From an uncultured Sterolibacteriaceae bacterium (GTDB lineage Bacteria; Pseudomonadota; Gammaproteobacteria; Burkholderiales; Rhodocyclaceae): a stretch of 64,000 nt of DNA. The position numbers and the translations under genes were made by a program. The DNA is taken from positions 434,001 through 498,000 of the forward strand of contig CALARK010000020.1 in the NCBI GenBank assembly GCA_937888595.1. Reading direction: 5' to 3'. Of the stretch, positions 28,692 to 37,688 are shown one piece after another. Positions within the stretch are counted from its first letter, which is position 1. Each line of letters starts with the position of its first letter. The notes beneath the pieces are model-generated. The model searched no databases. It was not told where the DNA came from and saw only the letters and a program-made list of their open reading frames with translations.

Positions 28692-30470
28692 ATGCCCTAC
28701 TGTCCGATCGTTCCCGCCGAACTGACGCTCGACGGGAACGGCATCCCCTACGCACCGGCCTACGAGGACTGCTACTTTTCGGCCAGCGGTGGACTGGAGC
28801 AGGCACGTCATGTCTTCCTCGCCGGCAACGACCTGCCGCACAGATGGCAAGACCGTGATTTCGTCATTCTCGAAACCGGCTTCGGACTCGGCCTCAACTT
28901 CCTGTGCACGCTGCAGGCGTGGCAGGCCCTTCCGGGACATCACCTGCACTATGTCGCTGTCGAGAAGCATCCGTTCCAGCTCGACGACCTGAAGGAGCTG
29001 CATGCCCGCTGGCCCGAGCTCGCGCCGTTCGCCGCCGAATTGCAGGCGCAGTGGCCGCTGCCGCTGCCCGGCCTGCATCGCCTCGATTTCGGCAATGCGA
29101 CGCTGACGCTCGGGTTCGGCGATGCCGCAACGCTGCTGCCGCAACTGACGCTGTCCGCCGACGCGATCTATCTCGACGGCTTCGCACCGGCGAAGAATCC
29201 GGACATGTGGTCGGACACTTTGTTCGCGGCGCTGGCGAAACTCGCCGCACCGGGTGCCACGCTTGCCTCGTGGTCGGTCTTCGACGACATGATGTTCCGT
29301 CTTGCCCGTGCCGGCTTCCGCCTCGAGAAGAGGCCGGGCTTCGGCACCAAGCGCTACATGCTGGCGGGACTCAGGCCCGGCGAACAAAAGTCGGCGCCGG
29401 CAGGACGGCGCTCAAGGCGTCGGATCGCCGTCATCGGCGCCGGCATCGCGGGCGCCTCGGTCGCCCATGCCCTGCACCGGCGCGGCCATCGGGTCACCGT
29501 CTTCGAGGCGGAAGGCTTGCCGGCGCAAGGCGCCTCGGGCAACCTCGCCGGCGTGTTCCGCCCCCTGCCCTCGCTCGACGACAGCCGCCTGTCGCGGCTG
29601 CTGCGTGCCGGATTCCTCCATGGACGCCGGCTGCTCGATGCGCTCCCGGCAGTTCGCCAGGGCCGCACCGGTGTGCTGCACATCGCGCGCGACGAAAAAC
29701 ACGAGGCGACACAACGTGCCGTTGCCGTCTCGCTACCACCGACTTTCTGCCGCTTCGTCGAACGCGAGGAGGCGTCCGCACTGGCCGGCTGGCCGGTCGA
29801 AATGGGCGGCTGGTGGTTTCCGCAGGGCGGCTGGATCAATCCCCCGAGCTTCGTGCGCGCCCTGCTGGCGGGCATCGAGGTCCGTTACGGGCAGCGCATC
29901 GACAGGCTCGAGGCCATCGATGCAGATGACGTGGTGCTCGCCAACGGCATCGGCGCGGCATCACTGGTCCCGGACCACCCGTTGCCGATTCGCGCCGGAC
30001 GCGGGCTGGTCAGCCATATCCCGGCCGGGGCAACGCCGGCTTTCGACATCGTCGCTACGCGGCTGGGCTATGTCACCCCGCTGGTAGACGGCATCCGCTG
30101 CGCCGGTGCAACCATGCAGGCGGACGACCTCGACCCGGGCCCACGCCTCGCAGACCACATCGAGAACCTGCATCGCCTCGACATGGCGCTGCCCGGCTTC
30201 GGGAAGCATCTCGATCCTTCGCGTCTCGAAGGCCGTGTCTCGTTCCGCCCGATGTCGCCGGACCGGCTGCCGATCGTCGGGCCGCTGTCCGCTTCCGGGG
30301 GACTCTGGGTCATCGATGGCTTTGGGGCACGCGGGCTCGTCTTCGCTTCAATCTGCGCCGAACTGCTCGCCAGCCAGATCGGGGCGGAGCCCCTGCCGCT
30401 TGAAGCCGATCTCGCCGCGGCGCTGTCGGCGGCGCGTTTCAGCGGCCGGACGCCCCGGCAACGACGCTAG
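28692..30470 (+). CDS. mnmC: tRNA 5-methylaminomethyl-2-thiouridine biosynthesis bifunctional protein
   Basis: Carries out the last two steps of mnm5s2U synthesis at tRNA wobble position 34. The N-terminal MnmD methyltransferase (about 1-225) has FVILETGFGLGLNFL and AIYLDGFAPAKNPDMWSD. The C-terminal FAD oxidase starts with IAVIGAGIAGASVAHALHRR at about 240 and continues through PLPSLDD, FRPMSPDRLPIVGP and GFGARGLVFA. Length 592 is slightly short of E. coli MnmC. The interdomain linker is encoded by a palindromic element. The stop overlaps the converging kinase gene by four bases. Confidence 0.94.
   Translation: MPYCPIVPAELTLDGNGIPYAPAYEDCYFSASGGLEQARHVFLAGNDLPHRWQDRDFVILETGFGLGLNFLCTLQAWQALPGHHLHYVAVEKHPFQLDDLKELHARWPELAPFAAELQAQWPLPLPGLHRLDFGNATLTLGFGDAATLLPQLTLSADAIYLDGFAPAKNPDMWSDTLFAALAKLAAPGATLASWSVFDDMMFRLARAGFRLEKRPGFGTKRYMLAGLRPGEQKSAPAGRRSRRRIAVIGAGIAGASVAHALHRRGHRVTVFEAEGLPAQGASGNLAGVFRPLPSLDDSRLSRLLRAGFLHGRRLLDALPAVRQGRTGVLHIARDEKHEATQRAVAVSLPPTFCRFVEREEASALAGWPVEMGGWWFPQGGWINPPSFVRALLAGIEVRYGQRIDRLEAIDADDVVLANGIGAASLVPDHPLPIRAGRGLVSHIPAGATPAFDIVATRLGYVTPLVDGIRCAGATMQADDLDPGPRLADHIENLHRLDMALPGFGKHLDPSRLEGRVSFRPMSPDRLPIVGPLSASGGLWVIDGFGARGLVFASICAELLASQIGAEPLPLEADLAAALSAARFSGRTPRQRR
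29386..29412 (+). repeat. Dispersed palindromic element, copy 8 (in frame in mnmC)
   Basis: Head AAAAGTC, left arm GGCGCCG, loop GCAGGA, right arm CGGCGCT. It is read as KSAPAGRR in the linker between the methyltransferase and oxidase domains of MnmC, in the same frame as copy 4. Confidence 0.88.
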
Positions 30471-32884
30471 CCGCCGGCCGGCAGCCAGAGGGTGACCGCG
30501 GTCCCCTCGCCGAGCGCACTGCGGACATCGACCCGGCCGCCATGCAGTTCGACGATCTCCTTGACGATGCTCATGCCGAGGCCGGTGCCGAGGATGGTGC
30601 CCGAATCGTCCGCACGATAGAAGCGCTCGAAAACCCGGCTGCACTGCTCCGGCGTCATGCCGATGCCGCGGTCGCTGATCTCGACCCCGACGCGGCCATC
30701 CTCCTGGCGATAGACGATGCCGACCTCGCCGCCTGCCGGTGAATACTTGTAGGCGTTGGAGAGCACGTTGAGCAGCGCCTGCTGGATCTTCTTGCGGTCC
30801 ACGTTGATGGGAAGCGGCGCGCCCGCCTCGGGCACGCGGGGGGCGGGACGGTCGTGAGGCGGCTTGTAGCCCGTCACGGCCTCGGCAACGACCTCCTGCA
30901 GCACCGCGGGCTCGAGCACGAAATCCTTGCCGCGGCGCGACTCGATGCGCGCCAGATCGAGCAACTCGTTGATGATCGATGCCATCAGCTCGGACTGCTT
31001 GAAGATGGTGGTGACGACCTCGCGGCGCATTTCCGCGTCGAAATCCTGCGCCAGAAGCAGTTCGGCAAACCCGTAGATGCTCGCCATCGGCGTACGCAGT
31101 TCGTGGGCTGCGGCCGACAGGAATTCGCTCTTCATGCGGTCCACTTCGGTTTCATGCGTCACGTCGCTGAAGTAGAGAATCTGGGACACATTCCCCGTGG
31201 CTGACAGCCGGATGCCGACATCGACCACGCGCCCGCCGGGTCCGGCCAGTTCGAAGACATGCCGCCGGTCCGCCATGTCCTCGCCACCTTCGCCGGCATC
31301 CCGCGCCTGGCGGTCGGCGCGCAAGGCGGCCACGCCCTCGAAGCGTGCCCCGGACAGGCAACGGCCGGCAAGGCGCTCGGAAAAGCACGCTTCATCCATG
31401 CCGAGCACCTCGTCCGCCCGCATCCCGGTCATGGCAAAGAAGGCCTGGTTCGCGAACGTGATGCGGCGCTGGCCATCGAAAGATACTAAGCCGTCCGGAC
31501 TCAGGGTGAAGATCGCATTGAGCTGTTCGGAACGTTCGTTCAGTTCGCGGGTGCGGTGCTCGACGAGGACCTCCAGGCCGCGCCGGTATTCCTCGAGCTT
31601 GGCCTCATCCTGTCGCCGCACCTCATCCTGTGCGTCGATGGTGTCGAGCAGGCCATTGAAGTCGCGTGTCAGCCCGCCGAGTTCGTCATCGCGGGACGGA
31701 TCGGCAACGCGCGCCCCGCGATCCCCCTTGCGGACCGTTTCCATCGTCTGGCTGATGCTGTCGAGGCGGCGGGTCAACTCTCTGCCGGCACGCAGGAACA
31801 GGGTAGAAATCGCCAGCATGGTCAGCGCCAGCAGCAGGGCGATCATGCCGAGAATGATCCAGGCGGTGCGCCGGTAAGGCGCGTCCGGGAAGCCGGCGCC
31901 GATCATGCCGATACGCCGGCCTTCGCCATCGAGCAGCGGCGCATAGCCGACCAGATATGAAGCCTGGTCATAAAGCTCCCTGCCCAGCCAGTGCTCGCCC
32001 TGCGCCAGCACGGTCCGCTCGACCTCGGGTGCGACGCGCATGCCGATGCCGCGCAGGCCCTGCTGCCGCTGTCGGCTGATGGCGATGCCGTTCGCATCGA
32101 TGAACAGCATCGTGATGCCCTCGGCATCCTCCGGCAGGGCGCCGACCGGGAACAGGATTTCGCGCAAGTGCTCGATGAGCGACAGATTCCTGTTGAGCAG
32201 GATGCCACCGACGAGAATGGCATCGACGTTGTTCACCGTCAGCGGGAAATGGGCCGCCGCATTGATCAGCAGCCCGTCCGGTGCACGGACAGTTCCCGCA
32301 TCACCATGCGCTTCCTCGACCAGGGCCAGCGCCAGCGCGGGAGAAAACGCAGCCAGCCGATCCGCGGCAATGCGCTCGAATGCGGTATTCGCCACCCCGG
32401 TGATCGCCTGGCGGACGACATAGGATTGCGGCAGGTACAGTCCGACAGCCTCGCCGCCGGTACTGGAACCGATGACCCGTCCATCCGTCCCGGCCACGAC
32501 GAGATAGTCGAGGCCGCTGCCCTTGGCCGCGGTCGCCAGCAGTTGATTCAGTTCGTGGATGTTTCCGTCCCGGACGAACTGGGTCAGGCGCTCCGATCGC
32601 ACCATCTGGCTGATGCGCACCCCGGTCTCGACCTGCAGCTGGTTCAGATAACTCTGCGCACCGCCCAGGTTGCTGCGCAGATTCGACAGCATCAGGGTTT
32701 CGACACGCTCGCCGCCGACGACGAGCAGCACCGCGATCACGAGCGGGAAGGCGATCAGCAACGGCATCAGCCCCAGTGCGACGAGGCGGAAATGCAGCGA
32801 CCCCTCCCATCCCTCGCGCCAGCGCCCCGGGCGCAACAGGCCTTTCACACCGTCCTGCCACAGCCGATATTTGTTGGATGCCAT
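30467..32884 (-). CDS. Membrane sensor histidine kinase (periplasmic sensor, HAMP, PAS)
   Basis: An 805-residue classical kinase without receiver. A first transmembrane helix (LVALGLMPLLIAFPLVIAVLLVV) leads to a large double-cache-like periplasmic domain, then a second helix (AWIILGMIALLLALTMLAISTLFL), HAMP and a PAS domain (FTLSPDGLVSFDGQRRITFANQAFFAMTGM). HisKA has H594 in AAAHELRTPM and the ATPase has ILGTGLGMSIVKEIVELHGG. ATG 32884 was chosen over an upstream TTG at 32902 because AGGA lies just before it, though only three bases away. It is divergent from a binding lipoprotein gene, with 121 bases between them, and may respond to it. No cognate response regulator is adjacent. Confidence 0.93.
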   Translation of the reverse strand: MASNKYRLWQDGVKGLLRPGRWREGWEGSLHFRLVALGLMPLLIAFPLVIAVLLVVGGERVETLMLSNLRSNLGGAQSYLNQLQVETGVRISQMVRSERLTQFVRDGNIHELNQLLATAAKGSGLDYLVVAGTDGRVIGSSTGGEAVGLYLPQSYVVRQAITGVANTAFERIAADRLAAFSPALALALVEEAHGDAGTVRAPDGLLINAAAHFPLTVNNVDAILVGGILLNRNLSLIEHLREILFPVGALPEDAEGITMLFIDANGIAISRQRQQGLRGIGMRVAPEVERTVLAQGEHWLGRELYDQASYLVGYAPLLDGEGRRIGMIGAGFPDAPYRRTAWIILGMIALLLALTMLAISTLFLRAGRELTRRLDSISQTMETVRKGDRGARVADPSRDDELGGLTRDFNGLLDTIDAQDEVRRQDEAKLEEYRRGLEVLVEHRTRELNERSEQLNAIFTLSPDGLVSFDGQRRITFANQAFFAMTGMRADEVLGMDEACFSERLAGRCLSGARFEGVAALRADRQARDAGEGGEDMADRRHVFELAGPGGRVVDVGIRLSATGNVSQILYFSDVTHETEVDRMKSEFLSAAAHELRTPMASIYGFAELLLAQDFDAEMRREVVTTIFKQSELMASIINELLDLARIESRRGKDFVLEPAVLQEVVAEAVTGYKPPHDRPAPRVPEAGAPLPINVDRKKIQQALLNVLSNAYKYSPAGGEVGIVYRQEDGRVGVEISDRGIGMTPEQCSRVFERFYRADDSGTILGTGLGMSIVKEIVELHGGRVDVRSALGEGTAVTLWLPAGG

Positions 32885-33005
32885 CCTTCCTTTACCGATC
32901 AATCACGCGCGAATGGAAAATTCGGCAGCGCTTTCTGTCGATTCATTATAATAAATTTTGATATTTTTTCATAATATTCGCACACATATCTTCAAAGGGC
33001 AAAAC
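32885..33005. promoter_or_regulatory. AT-rich divergent control region
   Basis: This gap between a kinase gene and a binding-protein gene contains the most AT-rich stretch noticed in the window (about 32940-32980). TATAAT at 32947-32952 is a plus-strand -10 candidate, and several other AT-rich hexamers could serve either strand. The -35 boxes are unclear. Confidence 0.45.
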
Positions 33006-34115
33006 ATGAAAAGTATCCAGACGACCCTGCTCGCCGGACTGTGCGGCATCCTCCTGGCAGCTTGCGGCCCGCAACCGCCGTTGCAGATCGGTTTCATCGG
33101 CGGTTTGTCCGGACCCAATTCCGACAACGGCCAGTCGGGACAGAACGGCGTCATCCTGGCGATCGAGCAGTTCAACCGCGCCGGCGGCGTCGATGGGCGA
33201 ATGGTCGAGCTGTTGTCACGGGACGATGCACAGAAAAAGGAAACGGCCGCTCGCTCAACGGAGGAACTGGTGGCCGCGAAGGTGGAAGCCGTCATCGGCC
33301 CCTTCACCAGCAGCATGGCGGAGGTGATCGTACCGATCACCGGCGCGGCCGGCGTCTTCCAGGTGAGCCCGACCATCACGGCGATGAATTTCTACGGCAA
33401 GGACGACAATCTGTTCCGCATCAACCGAACCACCCGCGACAATGCGCAGGACTACGCGAAGGAGATGACCGGGCGCGGCCAGCGCAATATCGCCGTGGCC
33501 TACGACCTGCGCAACCGCAGTTTCACCGAGTCCTGGCTCGACGAGTTCCGCAAGGCGATGCCCGCAGCCGGCGGACAGGTCGTCGCCGCGATCCCCTACG
33601 AATCCGGCGACAGCGCCGATTTCGTCAAGGTGATCGCATCGATGCTGGAATCGAAGCCCGATAGCCTGTTCTTCATATCCGGCGCCCTCGATGTCGCACG
33701 TTTCGCGCAGCAGGCGCGCAAGCAGGCACCGACGCTGCCGATCGGCGCTTCGGAATGGGCCGCGACGGAACAGCTGATCGAACTCGGCGGCGAGGTCGTC
33801 GAAGGTCTGCTGATCGTTCAGAACTACGACAAGGACGATGCGTCACCGCGCTTCAAGGAATTCCACGACGCCTATTTCAAACGCTTCCAGCGCAACCCCG
33901 GCTACAGTTCGGCCATGGCCTACGATGCGGCGAACGTGGTCCTCAAGGCGCTGAAGAACCGCAAGAGCGGCGAGTCGCTGAAGCAGGCGGCCCTGCGATC
34001 CGGTCCGTATGCCGGCCTGCACGAAGATATCGTCTTCGATGCCAACGGCGACACCCGACGCAAGGTCTATTTCACCGAGATTCGCGGCGGCCGCTACGTA
34101 CAGGTCGATCAGTAG
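33006..34115 (+). CDS. Periplasmic ligand-binding lipoprotein (Peripla_BP_6 type)
   Basis: A 369-residue type I binding protein with a lipoprotein signal: MKSIQTTLLAGLCGILLAAC, lipobox LAAC with the lipidated Cys at residue 20. The mature domain reads LQIGFIGGLSGPNSDNGQSGQNG and VEAVIGPFTSSMAEVIVPITG, then YSSAMAYDAANVVLKALKN. No ABC permease or ATPase gene is near. It lies between two sensor kinases, one divergent and one converging from downstream with three bases between the stops. I infer a ligand-sensing role, as in the operon at 10353. The ligand may be an amino acid or a related small molecule but cannot be predicted. Confidence 0.87.
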   Translation: MKSIQTTLLAGLCGILLAACGPQPPLQIGFIGGLSGPNSDNGQSGQNGVILAIEQFNRAGGVDGRMVELLSRDDAQKKETAARSTEELVAAKVEAVIGPFTSSMAEVIVPITGAAGVFQVSPTITAMNFYGKDDNLFRINRTTRDNAQDYAKEMTGRGQRNIAVAYDLRNRSFTESWLDEFRKAMPAAGGQVVAAIPYESGDSADFVKVIASMLESKPDSLFFISGALDVARFAQQARKQAPTLPIGASEWAATEQLIELGGEVVEGLLIVQNYDKDDASPRFKEFHDAYFKRFQRNPGYSSAMAYDAANVVLKALKNRKSGESLKQAALRSGPYAGLHEDIVFDANGDTRRKVYFTEIRGGRYVQVDQ

Positions 34116-34118
34116 GCC

Positions 34119-36803
34119 TCATTCCTGCCCCGGCCCGAGCCAGCGCATCAGGGCCGCGTAGAGGACATCCGGCTTCATCGGCTTGGCGAGGAAGTCGTTC
34201 ATGCCCGCCGCTTCGCAGGTGAGCCGATCCTCGGCGAACGCATTCGCCGTGGTCGCGAGGATCGGGGTTGCCCCATAGCCGGGCAGGCGGCGGATGCGCC
34301 GCGTCGCCTCCAGGCCGTCGAGATTCGGCATCTGCATATCCATGAGGATGATGTCGTAGGCATGTTCGCGGGCACGGGCGACCGCCTGGTAGCCATCCTC
34401 GGCGATATCGACGTTCATCCCGACATCATCGAGCAGCAGCTGCGCGATTTCGCGGTTCATCGGCTCGTCCTCGACGAGCAGCACGCGCGAACCGGCGTGA
34501 AGCTGGCGCAAGCGGGTTTCGATCGCAGCGGGATCATGCCGTGGCGGCGTCGCCGCGGGCACCTCGTCGCCCCTGCGCAGCTGCACTTCCAGCCAGAAGG
34601 TGCTGCCGACACCGGGCGTGCTGGTCACGCCGGTGTCGCCGCCCATCAAGCGCACCAGCCTGCGCGTGATGGCGAGCCCCAGGCCGGTGCCGCCATAGCG
34701 GCGCGTGGTGGAGTTGTCGGCCTGCTCGAAGGCCGCGAACAACCGGGGCAACACTTCGGGCGCGATGCCGATGCCGCTATCCTCGACCTCGAAGCGCAGC
34801 CTGACACTACCCTCGGTTTCCGACGCGATGGCGACGCGCAGGACGATCGTGCCGTGCTCGGTGAACTTGACAGCATTGCCAGCGTAATTGAGCAGTGCCT
34901 GCTGCAGTCGCGTGGCATCGCCGAGCAGGCGCGGCAGCGGTACGCTTTCGACCTTTACCGAGATCTGTTTGGCCTGTGCGCGCGCCTGGACCATGGCGAC
35001 GACGTTCGCCAGCAGGACGTCGACCTGCAGCGGCGCCTCCTCGAGTTCGAACTTGCCGGCCTCGATCTTCGACAGGTCCAGAACGGCGTTGATGATCTCC
35101 AGCAGGTGGGCGCTGGCCGCTTCGAGCTTGTCGAGGCGCGCGCCCTGTTCCGGTGTCAGGCCGCCACGGCGGATCAGATGTGCCATGCCGGTGATCCCGT
35201 TCAGGGGCGTGCGGATCTCGTGGGACATATTGGCGAGGAAGGCACTCTTCGCAATATTGGCCGTCTCGGCCGCCTCCTTCGCTTCTCGCAGTGCCCGCTC
35301 GGCGGCCTTGCGCTCGCTGATGTCGGTGCCGAAGGCGATGAAGCGATCCGCGTCGCCCGCCTCGTCGGCATGATAATAGACGGACATCTCGACGGGCAGA
35401 GCGCTGCCGTCCTTGCGGCGCTGCGTCGTTTCGAAACGCATGAACCCCTTGGCACGGATCGCCGCGACGATATCGGCAAAGCGCTCGCGCGGTATGTTCG
35501 GGTCGATGTCCGTCACCGACTTCGTCAGCATCTCCTCCTGGGTGTAGCCGAGCATCTCGGCGGCCTGGCGGTTCACGTAAAGGAACCGGCCCGTGGCGAA
35601 ATCCGCCCAGCTGATGGAGATGCCGACGCTGTCCATGGCAAAGAGCGTGTCCTGCAGATGTTCGTTGGCCGTTTTCAGTTCGGCCGTCCGCGCTTCGACC
35701 ATCGTCTCCAGATGGTCCTGATACTGCCTGATTTTCGCTTCGTTGTCGCGCAGGGAGGCCGTCATCGATTCGGCCAGCGCCAGCGCGCGTGATCGCGTCG
35801 TCGCCAGCGAGCGGATCAGCAGGAACAGCAGCACGCCAATGAGCGCGCCGAGGGCCAGTACCCAGTGCGGATTGCGATAGCCGATCGCGCGGCCCAGGCC
35901 CGGTTCGGCGTGGAATTCCAGCGTCCACAGGCGGCCGGCCATGGTGATGGTCTCGACATGCGCGAGCGTGTCATCGTGAGCCTCTGCCTCGTGGTGCTTG
36001 ACATAGGAGATCGGGGCGGCATCGACCTCGGCACCGTCATGGATCTTCAGGGCGACCCCTTCCAGCGCCGGCGCCAGCATCATGTCCGCCAGCACGGACA
36101 TGCGGATCGGACTGAGGACGAAACCGTGCAGTTTCCCGTCCCGGGTATAGGCCGGCTGATAGACGATGAATGACGGCTCGGGATTTTCCCCCGCATCGAT
36201 CTTCAGTTCCAGGCGCGGGGTGACGGTCGGCCGCCCCCGCGCGATGGCCAGTTCCATCGTGGCACGTCGCACCGGCTCCTGCCACATGTCGTAGCCGACA
36301 GCCTTGAGGTTGCTGTCCAGCGGAGGTGCCACATATACGTTGGCGACATAGCGCGAACGTTCCCCGGCGGGCCAGATGCGAAAGTCATCGACGCCTTCGC
36401 GCCTCAGGATGGCCTCCACGGCCGGCCGCTCTGCTGCAGTGAATGAACGTGCGAAGGCCAGCGCCTGGATGGCGGGGTAACGCTCCTCGATCTGGAGGGC
36501 GCGAACATAGTCGTTCCATTCCTTTTGCGTAACGCTGTCGCTGGCCCTGAACAGGGCGGCCGCCCCCTTGATGATCGTCTCGTAGCTGTCGAAGCGTTCG
36601 CGCAGGGTGCTGCGCACCTCGGCGATGCGCGCATCGAATTCGTTACGCAGGCGCTGGTTTTCCAACTCGGCAGCCCAGCGCCATATGCCCAGCGTCGCCA
36701 TCATTGCGACTGCCAGCACGCCCCAGGCCAGCCAGTTGCCGACCTGCCGTCCCTCGCGGCGGGCGCGCGCTGTGATCAGTACATCATCGCTGCTCAAAAT
36801 CAT
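34119..36803 (-). CDS. Hybrid histidine kinase with CHASE sensor, PAS and REC
   Basis: An 894-residue membrane sensor. A first helix (WLAWGVLAVAMMATLGIW) is followed by a CHASE extracytoplasmic domain at about 70-270 (FDSYETIIKGAAALFRASDSV, RYPAIQALAFARSF), a second helix at about 315-335, and a PAS domain at about 390-500 (ASFATGRF-like WADFATGRFLYVNRQAAEMLGY). HisKA has H528 in MSHEIRTPLN, the ATPase has RRYGGTGLGLAI, and the receiver has D822 in LMDMQMPNLDG. CHASE domains bind small extracellular ligands. Its 3' end meets the binding lipoprotein gene with three bases between. The kinase-receiver core is closely similar to those at 18537 and 39141. Confidence 0.94.
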   Translation of the reverse strand: MILSSDDVLITARARREGRQVGNWLAWGVLAVAMMATLGIWRWAAELENQRLRNEFDARIAEVRSTLRERFDSYETIIKGAAALFRASDSVTQKEWNDYVRALQIEERYPAIQALAFARSFTAAERPAVEAILRREGVDDFRIWPAGERSRYVANVYVAPPLDSNLKAVGYDMWQEPVRRATMELAIARGRPTVTPRLELKIDAGENPEPSFIVYQPAYTRDGKLHGFVLSPIRMSVLADMMLAPALEGVALKIHDGAEVDAAPISYVKHHEAEAHDDTLAHVETITMAGRLWTLEFHAEPGLGRAIGYRNPHWVLALGALIGVLLFLLIRSLATTRSRALALAESMTASLRDNEAKIRQYQDHLETMVEARTAELKTANEHLQDTLFAMDSVGISISWADFATGRFLYVNRQAAEMLGYTQEEMLTKSVTDIDPNIPRERFADIVAAIRAKGFMRFETTQRRKDGSALPVEMSVYYHADEAGDADRFIAFGTDISERKAAERALREAKEAAETANIAKSAFLANMSHEIRTPLNGITGMAHLIRRGGLTPEQGARLDKLEAASAHLLEIINAVLDLSKIEAGKFELEEAPLQVDVLLANVVAMVQARAQAKQISVKVESVPLPRLLGDATRLQQALLNYAGNAVKFTEHGTIVLRVAIASETEGSVRLRFEVEDSGIGIAPEVLPRLFAAFEQADNSTTRRYGGTGLGLAITRRLVRLMGGDTGVTSTPGVGSTFWLEVQLRRGDEVPAATPPRHDPAAIETRLRQLHAGSRVLLVEDEPMNREIAQLLLDDVGMNVDIAEDGYQAVARAREHAYDIILMDMQMPNLDGLEATRRIRRLPGYGATPILATTANAFAEDRLTCEAAGMNDFLAKPMKPDVLYAALMRWLGPGQE

Positions 36804-36949
36804 CCCCCTGATTTTCTGACATCCTCGACCCGCGATGTACCGGTGTCAAGCTCGACCATCAACAATGTAAGAAACTGTTTCGTGCGTCGGCTGCCGGCAC
36901 GACCGGACGTTAGACTTCGTATCATCCACCCGCCCTGCGAGGATTCACG

Positions 36950-37675
36950 ATGAACACATCGCCCACCCCACCCGTCCAGTCACGCCTTCATCCGCTAATC
37001 GCCGTCGCAGCCGTTTCGGTCATCGCCCTGTCGGCCGTCGGCATCGCGGCGATCACCGGCGTCTTGTCGACCGGCAAGGCTTCGGGCGACACGGCAGCCG
37101 GCGCCCCGGTCTCCGCGACAGCACCGGCAACCGGCAGCCAGCCCGCACCCAGCGCCGTCTCGCCGCCCGCCGCTTCCGCTCCGGCGACATCGGCCGCTGC
37201 CAAGGCGCCGCAGCCGAAACCTGTCGCCAAAACTGCCGCCAAACCGGCATCCGCCCCTGCCGCCCCGGCCACTGCGGCTTCCGTGCCTCCGCCTGCGCCG
37301 ATCGCGGCCTCCCTCCCGCCCCCGCCCCCTGTGGCGTCGGCCTGTACCAGCTGCGGCACGATCGAAAACATTCGCGCGGTCGAACAGCCCGGCGAAGCCA
37401 GCGGCCTCGGTGCGGTGGCCGGTGGCGTGATCGGCGGGATTCTCGGCAACCAGATCGGCGGCGGCAGCGGCAGGAAGATCGCCACGGTCGCCGGCGCGGC
37501 GGGCGGCGCCTATGCGGGCCACCAGATCGAAAAGTCGCGCAACAAGACCGTCCGCTACGCAATCGACGTGCGCATGAACGACGGCACCTTGCGCACGCTC
37601 GAACAGGCTGCCGAGCCGGTCTGGCGCAGCGGCGACAAGGTCAAGGTCGAGAATGGAGCGCTGCGCGCGCAATAA
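36950..37675 (+). CDS. Glycine-zipper 2TM domain protein
   Basis: A 241-residue envelope protein. An N-terminal hydrophobic helix (LIAVAAVSVIALSAVGIAAI) anchors it. A long Ala/Pro-rich low-complexity linker covers about 45-125. The glycine zipper GLGAVAGGVIGGILGNQIGGG and AAGGAYAGHQIEK at about 148-190 is typical of the SlyB/17-kDa antigen group. A CTSC cysteine pair precedes the zipper. The C-terminal part (YAIDVRMNDGTLRTLEQ) matches outer-membrane lipoproteins of this group, but there is no lipobox here. AGGA lies before the ATG. It is divergent from the CHASE kinase; its function is unknown. Confidence 0.85.
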   Translation: MNTSPTPPVQSRLHPLIAVAAVSVIALSAVGIAAITGVLSTGKASGDTAAGAPVSATAPATGSQPAPSAVSPPAASAPATSAAAKAPQPKPVAKTAAKPASAPAAPATAASVPPPAPIAASLPPPPPVASACTSCGTIENIRAVEQPGEASGLGAVAGGVIGGILGNQIGGGSGRKIATVAGAAGGAYAGHQIEKSRNKTVRYAIDVRMNDGTLRTLEQAAEPVWRSGDKVKVENGALRAQ

Positions 37676-37688
37676 CCAGGCAGGGCCC

